Shown in pieces: positions 31,365-39,897 of a stretch of DNA of 64,000 bases. Each line of letters opens with the position of its first letter. The stretch's first letter is position 1. Location of the stretch: NCBI GenBank assembly GCA_036378315.1, contig DASUWU010000166.1:1-64000 (forward strand). The letters run 5' to 3'. Origin of the DNA: CALAED01 sp036378315 (GTDB lineage Bacteria > Actinomycetota > Actinomycetes > Streptosporangiales > Streptosporangiaceae). The notes under the pieces were generated by a model, which saw only the letters and a program-made list of their open reading frames with translations, had not been told where the DNA came from and ran no database searches. The translations under genes were made by a program, and so were the position numbers.

Positions 31365-32848
31365 CCGCGCTGGCCGACTTCCTCCCGGCGCGGCCACGGC
31401 GAAGCGCCTCGCTCGCGCTGCTCGTTTTCGCGATCATCGTGTCGATCGCCGCGTTCGCACAGGTGGGGCTGGCCCGCGACGGCCGGCTGCCGGCGGGCAT
31501 GGTGGGGTACGGCGCGGGGCTCGCCGGTCTGTCGTGCGCCGCGTACTTCGTGGTGGCCAGGTTCGCCTCCTACGCCGATCCGATGCTGCTGCCGCTGGCC
31601 GTGTTCCTGAACGGCATCGGGCTCGCCATGATCTACCGGCTCGACCTGGAGACCAGCCGGGACGTGCAGATCGCCCGGGCGCGCGGCGAGAAGTTCAACG
31701 CCGTCGTGGGTGCGTCCACGCCCAACCAGCTCATGTGGACGTTCGTCGCGATCGTGTTGTTCGTCGTGGCCATCATCGTGCTGCACGACGTCAAGGCGCT
31801 GCAGAAGTACATCTACACGCTGGGCGCGCTCGGGCTCTTCCTGCTGGCGCTGCCCGGCTTCCTGCCCGCGTCGATCAGCGGCGCGCTGGGCGCGAAGATC
31901 TGGATCAGGATCGGCTCGCTGTCGTTCCAGCCGGGCGAGTTCGCCAAGATCCTGCTGGTCATCTTCTTCGCCGGCTACCTGGTGAACAAGCGCGACGCGC
32001 TGGCCCAGGTCGGCCGGCGGTTCGGTCCCCTGCAGGTGCCGCGGGCCAGGGACCTGATGCCGATCCTGGTCATCTGGCTGCTCTGCCTGGGCGTGCTGGT
32101 GCTGGAGAAGGACCTCGGCTCGGCGCTGCTGTTCTTCGGCCTGTTCGTCTCGATGCTCTACATCGCCACGCAGCGGGTGTCATGGGTGCTCATCGGCTTC
32201 GTGCTGCTGCTGGCCGGCGGCTACCTCGCGACGCTGCTGCCGTTCCTCGGCCACGTGAACCAGCGCATCGACACATGGCTGAACCCCAAGCCGTACTTTG
32301 ACGGCGGCTGTGCCGTCGGCGGGCATGTCGTCCACATGACCGCCGCCAAGTGCGCCGAAGCGGGCGGGCAGTTCGCCGACAGCGGGCAGCTGCTGCGCGG
32401 GCTGTTCAGCATGGGCCAGGGCGGCGTGCTCGGCACCGGCCTCGGGCAGGGCGAGCCGTGGCGCACCCCGCTGTCGTTCAGCGACTTCATCATCACCTCG
32501 TTCGGCGAGGAGCTCGGGCTCGCCGGGCTGATGGTGATCCTGCTGGTGTACGGGCTGATCGTGGAGCGGGGGATGAAGACGGCCGTGCTCGCTCGCGAGC
32601 CGTTCCTCAAGCTGTTCGCCGGCGGCATCTCGTTCGTGGTGGCGCTGCAGGTGTTCGTCATCGTCGGCGGGGTCACCAGGCTCATCCCGCTCACGGGTCT
32701 GACGACGCCGTTCCTCTCGCAGGGCGGGTCTTCCCTGCTGGCCAACTGGATCCTGATCGCGATCCTCATCAGGATCAGCGACCTCGCCAGACGGCCGGCG
32801 CCCCAGTCGATCCAGGACGAGGGCTTGACGCAGGTGGTGCGGGTCTGA
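31361..32848 (+). CDS. rodA: RodA/FtsW family peptidoglycan glycosyltransferase (SEDS)
   Basis: 495 residues with about 12 membrane helices. SEDS hallmarks include FQPGEFAKILLVIFFAGYL, LEKDLGSALLFFGLF, a large extracellular loop with WLNPKPYF, and the conserved MGQGGVLGTGLGQG and DFIITSFGEELGLAG (the catalytic Asp loop). The ending RLIPLTGLTTPFLSQGGSS is also characteristic. It polymerises lipid II for elongation or sporulation with the class B penicillin-binding protein encoded next. It is coupled to pstP by overlap. Confidence 0.95.
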   Translation: MTALADFLPARPRRSASLALLVFAIIVSIAAFAQVGLARDGRLPAGMVGYGAGLAGLSCAAYFVVARFASYADPMLLPLAVFLNGIGLAMIYRLDLETSRDVQIARARGEKFNAVVGASTPNQLMWTFVAIVLFVVAIIVLHDVKALQKYIYTLGALGLFLLALPGFLPASISGALGAKIWIRIGSLSFQPGEFAKILLVIFFAGYLVNKRDALAQVGRRFGPLQVPRARDLMPILVIWLLCLGVLVLEKDLGSALLFFGLFVSMLYIATQRVSWVLIGFVLLLAGGYLATLLPFLGHVNQRIDTWLNPKPYFDGGCAVGGHVVHMTAAKCAEAGGQFADSGQLLRGLFSMGQGGVLGTGLGQGEPWRTPLSFSDFIITSFGEELGLAGLMVILLVYGLIVERGMKTAVLAREPFLKLFAGGISFVVALQVFVIVGGVTRLIPLTGLTTPFLSQGGSSLLANWILIAILIRISDLARRPAPQSIQDEGLTQVVRV

Positions 32849-32921
32849 TGCCGAACGCCGAACGCGCCCGCGCGCGACAGCGGGTACCTGTCCACAGGCC
32901 GGGAAGGAGGGAGACGCGACC

Positions 32922-34367
32922 ATGAACCTCGACAAGCCACTGCGCCGGGTATCGATCTTCGCGTTGATCCTCATCCTGGCGTTGATGATCAACATCAACT
33001 ACATCCAGGGCAGCCAGGCGGACAAGCTGCGGAAAGACCCGCTGAACAACCGGCAGTTCCTCGAGATCCTCAACCGGGACCGCGGCAAGATCCTGGCCGG
33101 CGGCAAGGAACTCGCCTACTCGGAGCCCACCGGCCGCAGCGACCAGAAGTTCCAGCGCAAGTACAACAACCCGGAGATCTTCGCGCCGGTCACCGGCTAC
33201 TTCGCGGCCAGCGGGTCCACCACGTTCGTCGAGCACGCCGAGAACGACCTGCTCGACGGCACCGACGACCGGCTGGCCGTGCGGCGCTGGTTCGACTCGT
33301 TCGTCGGCAAGCCCGCCAAGGGCGCCAACGTCGAGACCACCATCGACCCGCAGGCGCAACAGGTCGCCTACAACGCCCTGCGGGGCAGCACCAGCAGGCG
33401 CGCGGCGGCCGTCGTCCTGGACGCCAAGACCGGCAAGATCATCGTCATGGCCACCTATCCGTCCTACGACACCAACCTGGTCGTCAACGACAACACCAAG
33501 AAGGCCGACAAGGAGTTCAAGCGGCTGGCCAAGGCCGACTTCCAGCCCATGGTCAACAAGGCGATGAACGACACCTTCCCGCCCGGGTCGTCGTTCAAGA
33601 TCATCGATTCGGCGGCCGCGCTGGAGTCGGGGATGAACAAGGACTCCCGGGTCGACACCCCGTCGGTCTACGTGCTGCCCGGCGGCCACCCGCTGCCGAA
33701 CAGCCACGACGGCGGCGCCTGCGGAGCGGGGATCGCCTCCCTCATCGACGCGTTCGCCGAGTCGTGCAACACGACCTTCGCCAAGCTCGGCGCCGAGCAG
33801 CTCGGCGGCGCGAAGCTCGCCGCGCAGGCCAAGAAGTTCGGCTACGGCAGCCAGACCGAGATCGAGCCGGGCGTCAGGAGCGCGTCGAGCGAACTTCCGC
33901 CCGAACACGACAAGGGCACGGTCGCGCTGGCCTCGATCGGGCAGGGCAACAACCGGGCCACCCCGCTGCAGATGGCGATGACCGCCGCCGCCGTCGCGAA
34001 CGACGGCAAGATCATGAAGCCCTACCTCGTCGACCAGGTGAAGGCCGCCGACCAGTCGGTGCTGTACCAGGCCGACCCGCAGCAGCTGGCCGAGCCGATC
34101 AGCGCGGACACCGCCGGCCAGCTCCAGGACATGATGCGCCAGGTCGTCTCCTCCGGCACGGCGAAGAACCTCAACGGCAAGAACATCGCCGGCAAGACCG
34201 GCACCGCCGAGACCGGCCGCGCCTTCAACGACCGGTGGTTCGTCGGGTTCGGCCCGAGCAACAGCCCCCGGTACGCGTTCGCCGTGGTCACCGAGGGCCC
34301 GGGCGCGGGCGCCACCAGCGCCGGCGAGGTCGCCGCCACCATCATGCAGGCGGTGCTGTCGAAGTGA
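32922..34367 (+). CDS. pbpA: PbpA: class B penicillin-binding protein (transpeptidase)
   Basis: 481 residues. A short cytoplasmic end and one membrane helix (VSIFALILILALMINI) precede the dimerisation domain (30-150) and the transpeptidase domain. Active-site motifs are SxxK in PPGSSFKIID (catalytic Ser about residue 225), SxN in ESCNTTF and KTG in GKTGTAET. Length matches mycobacterial PbpA. It cross-links peptidoglycan together with RodA and is phosphorylated by PknB-type kinases in mycobacteria. A strong ribosome site (GGAAGGAGGGAG) lies 10-20 bases upstream. Confidence 0.95.
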   Translation: MNLDKPLRRVSIFALILILALMININYIQGSQADKLRKDPLNNRQFLEILNRDRGKILAGGKELAYSEPTGRSDQKFQRKYNNPEIFAPVTGYFAASGSTTFVEHAENDLLDGTDDRLAVRRWFDSFVGKPAKGANVETTIDPQAQQVAYNALRGSTSRRAAAVVLDAKTGKIIVMATYPSYDTNLVVNDNTKKADKEFKRLAKADFQPMVNKAMNDTFPPGSSFKIIDSAAALESGMNKDSRVDTPSVYVLPGGHPLPNSHDGGACGAGIASLIDAFAESCNTTFAKLGAEQLGGAKLAAQAKKFGYGSQTEIEPGVRSASSELPPEHDKGTVALASIGQGNNRATPLQMAMTAAAVANDGKIMKPYLVDQVKAADQSVLYQADPQQLAEPISADTAGQLQDMMRQVVSSGTAKNLNGKNIAGKTGTAETGRAFNDRWFVGFGPSNSPRYAFAVVTEGPGAGATSAGEVAATIMQAVLSK

Positions 34368-34413
34368 TCACCTGCCAGCGAGTCCGGCCGCCCCAGGCAT
34401 CAACGGGAGCGCC

Positions 34414-35943
34414 ATGAGCCAAGAGGAGCTGGTGCTCAGCAACCGGTATCGGCTGGAAAGGCAGCTCGCCGCCGGCGGGATGGGCGAGGTCTGGGAGGCG
34501 ACCGACGAGCTGCTGATCCGCCCGGTGGCGGTGAAGCTGCTGCGCCGCGAGTACGTCTCCGACGAGGCGGCGCGCAGCCGGTTCCGGGCCGAGGCGCGGT
34601 TCGCGGCGGCGCTGCAGCACGGCGGCATCGCCCAGGTCTACGACTACGGCGAGCAGGACGACCTGGCCTACCTGGTGATGGAGCTGGTGCCCGGCGAGCC
34701 GCTGTCCAAGATCCTCCTCCGCAACGGGGTGCTCAGCACCGAGGCGGCACTCGACCTGGTCAGCCAGGCGGCCAGGGCGCTCCAGATCGCGCACGACGCG
34801 GGGATCATCCACCGCGACATCAAGCCGGGCAACCTCATGGTGACCGCCGACGGCACGGTCAAGATCACCGACTTCGGCATCGCCCGCAACGGCCAGGTCA
34901 GCGAGCTCACCCAGGCCGGCATGGTCATGGGCACCGCGCACTACGTCTCGCCCGAGCAGGCGTCGGGCAAGGAGATCACGACCGCCACCGACCTCTACTC
35001 GCTCGGCGTCGTGGCCTACGAGTGCCTGGCCGGCAGGCCGCCGTTCGACGCCGACTCGGCCGTCGCGATCGCGCTCAAGCACGTACGGGAGGCGCCGCCG
35101 GAGCTGCCGCCCGAGGTGGAGGCGCCGGTCAGGGAACTGGTCAGGCAGCTGCTCGCCAAGGATCCGGCGAACCGCCCGGCCGGGGCGCAGGAAGTGGCCG
35201 ACCGGGCGTACATGATCCGCGAGTCGCTCACGCTCGGCACCGCGATCGCCGAGTACGAAGAGCAGCTCGCGCACCCCCCGGGTGGGGCAGGAGAGCTCTA
35301 TCCGGCCGGCGGCCGGGACGGCGATCCGTACAACGACCCTTACGAGGCCCGCTACGGCGACTCCTATGCCGATCCGTACGACGATCTGTACGACGACCGG
35401 GCCGACCGGGCCGACCACACCGCCCGGGACGGGTACCTGCCGATCGGGGCCGACACGCTGGCCGGCCTGGGCCTGGGCGACACCCGCGGCGCCCACGCCG
35501 GGGGCGGGCCGCACGCGGGCGGGCGGGGCCCGTACCGCCGCAACGTCCTGCTGCTCAGTTCTGTCGCGGTCGGGCTGCTCGTCCTGGGACTCATTGTCAT
35601 GGGCTCGCTCCTCCAGGGCGGACGTGCCGGTAACCTCATGGATGGGAATGGCGATCACCCGGCGTCATCACCCCCCACCGTGGGCGATGAGCAGGCCAAG
35701 CAGCCGACAGGAGGCCCAGCGGACACAGCCCAGCCGAGCCGTCCCCTGCCGCAGCCGGCCGGGGTGGTCGGTTCGCCGACACCCACACTCAGCCCATCGA
35801 CACAGCCCAGCAGCAAACCGACCGGATCGAAGTCCCCGAAGCCGACGCCGAGCGAGACCGTGACCATCACGCCATCTCCATCGGAACCGGAGCCCTCCTC
35901 CAGCGTCGGCGGCCGGGGGCTCGGCACGGACAGCAAGGTGTAG
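34414..35943 (+). CDS. pknA: PknA-like receptor Ser/Thr protein kinase
   Basis: 509 residues. The Hanks-type kinase domain (10-270) has the P-loop LAAGGMGEVWEA, VAVKLL (Lys), HRDIKPGNLMV, DFGIARNG, the activation loop ELTQAGMVMGTAHYVSPEQ and the APE-equivalent SPEQ. A juxtamembrane stretch near 305-330 is a repeat of acidic and Tyr residues (DPYNDPYEARYGDSYADPY). One membrane helix (VLLLSSVAVGLLVLGLIVM) is followed by a Pro/Ser/Thr-rich extracellular tail without PASTA domains. This order and position identify the PknA partner of PknB. Substrates in relatives include cell-division and wall proteins. Confidence 0.9.
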   Translation: MSQEELVLSNRYRLERQLAAGGMGEVWEATDELLIRPVAVKLLRREYVSDEAARSRFRAEARFAAALQHGGIAQVYDYGEQDDLAYLVMELVPGEPLSKILLRNGVLSTEAALDLVSQAARALQIAHDAGIIHRDIKPGNLMVTADGTVKITDFGIARNGQVSELTQAGMVMGTAHYVSPEQASGKEITTATDLYSLGVVAYECLAGRPPFDADSAVAIALKHVREAPPELPPEVEAPVRELVRQLLAKDPANRPAGAQEVADRAYMIRESLTLGTAIAEYEEQLAHPPGGAGELYPAGGRDGDPYNDPYEARYGDSYADPYDDLYDDRADRADHTARDGYLPIGADTLAGLGLGDTRGAHAGGGPHAGGRGPYRRNVLLLSSVAVGLLVLGLIVMGSLLQGGRAGNLMDGNGDHPASSPPTVGDEQAKQPTGGPADTAQPSRPLPQPAGVVGSPTPTLSPSTQPSSKPTGSKSPKPTPSETVTITPSPSEPEPSSSVGGRGLGTDSKV

Positions 35944-35962
35944 ACGAGGGAAAGTGCGAGAC

Positions 35963-37729
35963 ATGACTCAGCCTCGGCTTCTTGGTGGCCGATACGAGCT
36001 TGACGGCGTCATCGGCCGTGGCGGCATGGCCGAGGTATACCGCGCACGTGACCTGCGCCTCGACCGTACGGTCGCGATCAAGACGCTGCGGGCCGATCTG
36101 GCCCGCGACGCGACCTTCCAGGCTCGGTTCCGGCGCGAGGCCCAGTCCGCCGCGTCCCTGAACCACCCGTCGGTGATCGCCGTGTACGACACCGGCGAGG
36201 ACACGATGGGCAATGCCCCTGTGCCGTACATCGTGATGGAGTACGTCGAGGGCATGACGCTGCGCGACCTGCTGCACTCGGACCGGCGGCTGCTGCCGGA
36301 GCGGGCGCTCGAGATCGTGGACGGCATCCTGCAGGCCCTCGACTACAGCCACCGCGGCGGCATCATCCACCGCGACATCAAGCCGGCGAACGTGATGCTC
36401 ACCCCGCAGGGCGAGGTCAAGGTCATGGACTTCGGCATCGCCAGGGCGATGGCCGACTCCGCCGCCACGATGACGCAGACCGCGCAGGTGATCGGCACCG
36501 CCCAGTACCTCTCGCCCGAGCAGGCGCGGGGCGAGCGGGTCGACGCCCGCAGCGACCTGTACTCCACCGGCTGCGTGCTGTACGAGCTGCTGACCGGCCG
36601 GCCCCCGTTCAGCGGCGACTCGCCGGTCGCGATCGCCTACCAGCATGTACGGGAAGACCCGATCACGCCGTCGCAGATCGATCCCGAGATCCCGCGGTGG
36701 GCCGACGCGATCGTGCTGAAGGCGATGGCCAAGGATCCGGCCATGCGGTACCAGAGCGCGGCCGAGATGCGCTCGGACATCCAGCGGGCGCTGCAGGGCA
36801 TGCCGGTGGCCGCGCCGACGATGGCCATGGGCCGCACCCGCGTGATGGGCGCCCCGCCGGTCGGTGCCACGCAGGTGCAGCGCGCCCCGACCGGGTACGA
36901 CCTGCCGCCCGTGCGCTATGACGAAGAGCCGCGGCGCGGCGGTGGTGACGGCAAGAAGGTCGCGCTGTGGGTGCTGCTCGCGCTGGTCTTCATCGGCGGC
37001 GCCGCCGCGATCGGCTGGGCGCTGTCCGGCCACGGCGGCGGCAACGCGGCCGAGCAGGTCAAGGTGCCGAACGTCGTCGGGCAGACCCAGGACGCGGCCA
37101 CCAAGGCGATCACCGACCAGGGGCTGGTCCTCGGCGACGTGAACGAGGAGTTCAACGACACCGTCAAGAAGGGCGTCGTGATCAGCTCCAACCCGCCCGC
37201 CGACCAGCAGGTCGACAAGGGGTCGCAGGTCGACCTCACCGTCTCCAAGGGCAAGGAGAAGGTCGAGGTCGAGGTGCCGGACGTGACCGGCCAGCCCTAC
37301 CGCGAGGCGCAGAGCCAGCTCGAACAGGCCGGCTTCAAGGTCGCCAAACGCACCCAGTCGGACAATACGGTGCCGAAGGGCGCCGTCATCAAGACCACCC
37401 CCGACGCCGGCGAGAAGGCGGCGCAGGGCTCGACCGTGGTCATGTACGTGTCGACCGGCCGCGAGACCGTCGAGGTGCCGAACGTGGTCAACCTCTCCGA
37501 GAACGACGCGAAGCGGACGCTGCGCGAGGCCGGCCTCAAGGTGAACGTGCAGCAGGGTCCGCCGGAGGGGGACATCCCCGAAGGCTCGGTCTTCCGGCAG
37601 CTCCCTGAGGCGGGCCGCGAGGTGGCGCCCGGCACGACGGTGACCATCTTCGTCGCGAAGACCCAGCCGCCGCCGAGCGACCAGCCGTCCCTGCCCTTCC
37701 CGGGGCCGGGCGGTGGCAACGGCGGCTGA
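35963..37729 (+). CDS. pknB: PknB: PASTA-domain Ser/Thr protein kinase
   Basis: 588 residues from ATG 35963 (GTG 35954 is a possible earlier start; GAGGG sits between). The kinase domain (about 8-275) has GRGGMAEVYRARD, VAIKTL, HRDIKPANVML, DFGIARAM and the activation loop SAATMTQTAQVIGTAQYLSPEQ, whose Thr residues are the usual autophosphorylation sites. After the membrane helix (ALWVLLALVFIGGAAAIG) come three PASTA units (VKVPNVVG, VEVPDVTG, VEVPNVVN); mycobacterial PknB has four. The PASTA part binds muropeptides or lipid II. The extracellular tail ends in a Pro/Gly stretch. Confidence 0.95.
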   Translation: MTQPRLLGGRYELDGVIGRGGMAEVYRARDLRLDRTVAIKTLRADLARDATFQARFRREAQSAASLNHPSVIAVYDTGEDTMGNAPVPYIVMEYVEGMTLRDLLHSDRRLLPERALEIVDGILQALDYSHRGGIIHRDIKPANVMLTPQGEVKVMDFGIARAMADSAATMTQTAQVIGTAQYLSPEQARGERVDARSDLYSTGCVLYELLTGRPPFSGDSPVAIAYQHVREDPITPSQIDPEIPRWADAIVLKAMAKDPAMRYQSAAEMRSDIQRALQGMPVAAPTMAMGRTRVMGAPPVGATQVQRAPTGYDLPPVRYDEEPRRGGGDGKKVALWVLLALVFIGGAAAIGWALSGHGGGNAAEQVKVPNVVGQTQDAATKAITDQGLVLGDVNEEFNDTVKKGVVISSNPPADQQVDKGSQVDLTVSKGKEKVEVEVPDVTGQPYREAQSQLEQAGFKVAKRTQSDNTVPKGAVIKTTPDAGEKAAQGSTVVMYVSTGRETVEVPNVVNLSENDAKRTLREAGLKVNVQQGPPEGDIPEGSVFRQLPEAGREVAPGTTVTIFVAKTQPPPSDQPSLPFPGPGGGNGG

Positions 37730-37757
37730 CGCGCCCGGCGCGCCCGAGGCATAAAGG

Positions 37758-37796
37758 GAGGGCTTCCGCCACTCGGGGGCAATGGCGGAAGCCCTC
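37758..37796. terminator. Bidirectional terminator between pknB and the sortase-side genes
   Basis: GAGGGCTTCCGCCA (37758-37771) and TGGCGGAAGCCCTC (37783-37796) form a perfect 14-bp stem with an 11-base loop. Toward the minus strand it is followed by CCTTTAT. It lies in the convergent gap and closes both the STPK operon and the minus-strand genes. Confidence 0.85.
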
Positions 37797-37861
37797 ATTG
37801 GGTGCTTCGTACGGACGCTTCGCCGTGTTACGCCGAATCGCGAAATTTTTTCATCGGGCCT

Positions 37862-38125
37862 TCACCGAGCCGGGGAATGCCTGACCGGTCCCGGCCGGTG
37901 CCCGCCAGGGGCCGTCGCGTGCGGGCTCGCGCTCGCGCCGGGCGTGGCCGGCGCCGACGAGCCTGTGTCGCCCTGGACGGTCCCGTGATCGAACCGGATC
38001 TTCGGCTCGAGCCACGGGAACACGACGTACCACAGCAGCGCGACGGTGCCCAGGACGAGCACGAAGGCCGTCAGCGCCTTGGTGGGGCGGTCGCCGGGCA
38101 GCAGCCGCCAAAGTGCTCCGTACAT
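37862..38125 (-). CDS. Small membrane protein, hypothetical
   Basis: 87 residues from ATG 38125. One membrane helix (ALTAFVLVLGTVALLWYVV) is followed by WLEPKIRFDHGTVQ and a Ser/Pro/Ala-rich end. Such small proteins are commonly found next to class E sortase genes in actinomycetes, and this one starts 15 bases after the sortase stop on the same strand. Function is unknown; association with the cell-wall locus suggests a wall or division role. Confidence 0.65.
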   Translation of the reverse strand: MYGALWRLLPGDRPTKALTAFVLVLGTVALLWYVVFPWLEPKIRFDHGTVQGDTGSSAPATPGASASPHATAPGGHRPGPVRHSPAR

Positions 38126-38140
38126 CGGCTCCTCGCCTCC

Positions 38141-38770
38141 TCAGCCGCTTCCCTGGACCCGCGGCAGCGTCTCGGCGAGCCGTCCGAAGATGATGAGCCG
38201 GCGCGCGGCGGAGTACTTCGGATGGCATGTCGTCAGCGTGATGAGCCGCTGGGTGGGCTTCGCCTTGGGGTGGAACGGCACCGGCGCGGTCACGTCCACC
38301 TCGGTCGGCAACACGATCTTCCGCCCGGTGACCCGGTAGATGTACTGCTTGGTGCGGGTGTCGATCAGGATCGTGTCGCCGTCACGGAGCTGGTCGATCC
38401 GGTTGAACGGCGCCTGGTAGGTCGTCCGGTGCCCGGAGATCACGAAGTTGCCGATCTGGCCGGGCAGCGCGGTGCCCGGGTAGTGGCCAGGCCCCTTGCG
38501 CAGGTCGGGAACGCTCACGCCCTCGATCACCACGAAGTGGTACTTCTCGCCGAGCCGCGGGATGCGGATCAGGGCCAGGCCGTGGCCGAGCCTGATGTGC
38601 TCGGTCGTGACCCGCTCGTTCCGCCAGTCCTGGCTCAGCTCCCGGCCGAGCCGGTTCTGCTGGTCTTGGGTGTAGCGGCCCGTCCCCCACAGCTCGTACG
38701 CCACGAACAGCAGCAAGAGCAGGCCGGCGGTGATGCACAGCTCGCCGAAGCTACGGATGATCGTCCGCAC
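38141..38770 (-). CDS. Class E sortase
   Basis: 209 residues. N-terminal membrane anchor (ELCITAGLLLLLFVAYELWG) and a sortase beta-barrel with HYPGTALPGQIGNFVISGHRTTY, in which His is catalytic, and LITLTTCHPKYSAARR with the catalytic Cys (TLTTC) and Arg. Class E sortases of high-GC bacteria cleave LAXTG-type signals to anchor proteins to peptidoglycan. Its start overlaps the end of the DUF881 gene by 20 bases, and it sits where many actinobacteria carry trpG. Confidence 0.92.
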   Translation of the reverse strand: MRTIIRSFGELCITAGLLLLLFVAYELWGTGRYTQDQQNRLGRELSQDWRNERVTTEHIRLGHGLALIRIPRLGEKYHFVVIEGVSVPDLRKGPGHYPGTALPGQIGNFVISGHRTTYQAPFNRIDQLRDGDTILIDTRTKQYIYRVTGRKIVLPTEVDVTAPVPFHPKAKPTQRLITLTTCHPKYSAARRLIIFGRLAETLPRVQGSG

Positions 38771-39518
38771 CCGATGCGTCCTCCGGGCCAGTCGCGTAGG
38801 TCATCGACACGTTGCCGGTGAAGGCCGGCAACGTAACCCTACCGAGAGTTTTCACGGCGTAACCGAGGCCGAATTCGGCCACGTACTGCCGGTAGACCTT
38901 GACTTCTGGCGAGACGTCCAGCGCGGCCCGCAGCCGGCCCGGATCGCCGACGGCGGTGATCCGGAACGGCGGCGAGTAGACGACGCCTTGAAGGATCAGA
39001 GTATTACCCACGCAGCGTACGGCGCTGGTGGAGATCAGACGTTGGTCCATTATTTGCAGCCCGCGCGCGCCGCCGGCCCACAGCGCGTTGACGACGGCCT
39101 GCACGTCCTGCTGGTGGACGACGAGGTCGTCAGCGGTCGCCGCGGGACGCCGCCCGTCGATGCCGGACCTGCGGGGCGGCGCGTCGTCCAGCGTCACCCG
39201 TACGCCGGCGCCGGTCAGCGGGGTGAAGCCGGCCCTGGCGGCCAGCGCGCCGGCCGCCGCCCCGGCCTGCCGCACCCGGGCGTCGCGCCGCCCGGCGGCC
39301 ACGGACAGCGCATCGACCTGGGCGCGCAGCCGCTGGTACTCGGCCCGGTCATGGCGGGTGCGGTGCTGCACCTCGGCGATCAGCTCGACGATCTTCTTGG
39401 CGTCGCCGCCGCGGAGGTCGGTGCCGCGGGCGGTGCTCGCGCTCGCCGCGAACAGCGTTCCCGCACCGAGGGTCAGAAGCGGAATAATGTATTGCCAGGT
39501 GCCGGGTTTCGCCCCCAT
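38751..39518 (-). CDS. DUF881 family protein
   Basis: 255 residues from ATG 39518. An N-terminal membrane helix (YIIPLLTLGAGTLFAASAS) and a coiled-coil segment (IVELIAEVQHRTRHDRAEYQ) are followed by the DUF881 domain: GFTPLTGAGVRVTLDDAP, DDLVVHQQDVQAVVNALWAGG and IMDQRLISTSAVRCVGNTL. DUF881 proteins are extracytoplasmic, have a YlxW-like fold and are conserved beside crgA and ftsZ-type loci. A role in division or wall assembly is inferred from location only. Confidence 0.92.
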   Translation of the reverse strand: MGAKPGTWQYIIPLLTLGAGTLFAASASTARGTDLRGGDAKKIVELIAEVQHRTRHDRAEYQRLRAQVDALSVAAGRRDARVRQAGAAAGALAARAGFTPLTGAGVRVTLDDAPPRRSGIDGRRPAATADDLVVHQQDVQAVVNALWAGGARGLQIMDQRLISTSAVRCVGNTLILQGVVYSPPFRITAVGDPGRLRAALDVSPEVKVYRQYVAEFGLGYAVKTLGRVTLPAFTGNVSMTYATGPEDASGADDHP

Positions 39519-39592
39519 GGCCGACTACGCTAACCGACAAACCACCCATGCGGGCACGACCTCGACGTCGCGTCCGCTCAAGGAGATCCACA

Positions 39593-39850
39593 GTGCCCAA
39601 GTCCAAAGTCCGCAAGAAGGCCGTGTACACGCCGCCGCAACGGTCGCAGAAGGTCCAGGTCAGCCCGCGCTGGGTGGCGCCGGCGATGGTGACGTCCCTG
39701 CTGGTCGGCCTGGCGTGGATCGCCACCTTCTACGTCACGGCGGCCAGCAGCAAGAACGTGCCGGTGCTGAGCCCGCTGGGCAACTGGAACCTGCTGATCG
39801 GGTTCGGGCTGATCATCGGCGGCGTGGTGCTGTCCACCAAGTGGCGCTGA
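39593..39850 (+). CDS. crgA: CrgA cell division inhibitor/regulator
   Basis: 85 residues from GTG 39593 with AAGGAG seven bases upstream. After a basic N-terminus (PKSKVRKKAVYTPP) come two membrane helices (WVAPAMVTSLLVGLAWIATF and LLIGFGLIIGGVVLS), with WNLLIGFGLIIGG as the conserved part. CrgA coordinates septation in Streptomyces sporulation and is a divisome component in mycobacteria, interacting with FtsZ, FtsQ and PBPs. It is divergent from the DUF881 gene, as in most actinobacteria. Confidence 0.95.
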   Translation: MPKSKVRKKAVYTPPQRSQKVQVSPRWVAPAMVTSLLVGLAWIATFYVTAASSKNVPVLSPLGNWNLLIGFGLIIGGVVLSTKWR

Positions 39851-39897
39851 CCGCGGGCGGCCGCCCCGGCGCGGCGTAGGCGCGCCGCCCGGCACGC

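Noticed and set aside
34414..37729. The two kinase genes considered as a recent duplication
   Set aside because: They match the separate PknA (no PASTA) and PknB (PASTA) types present in most actinobacteria, so the pair is ancient.
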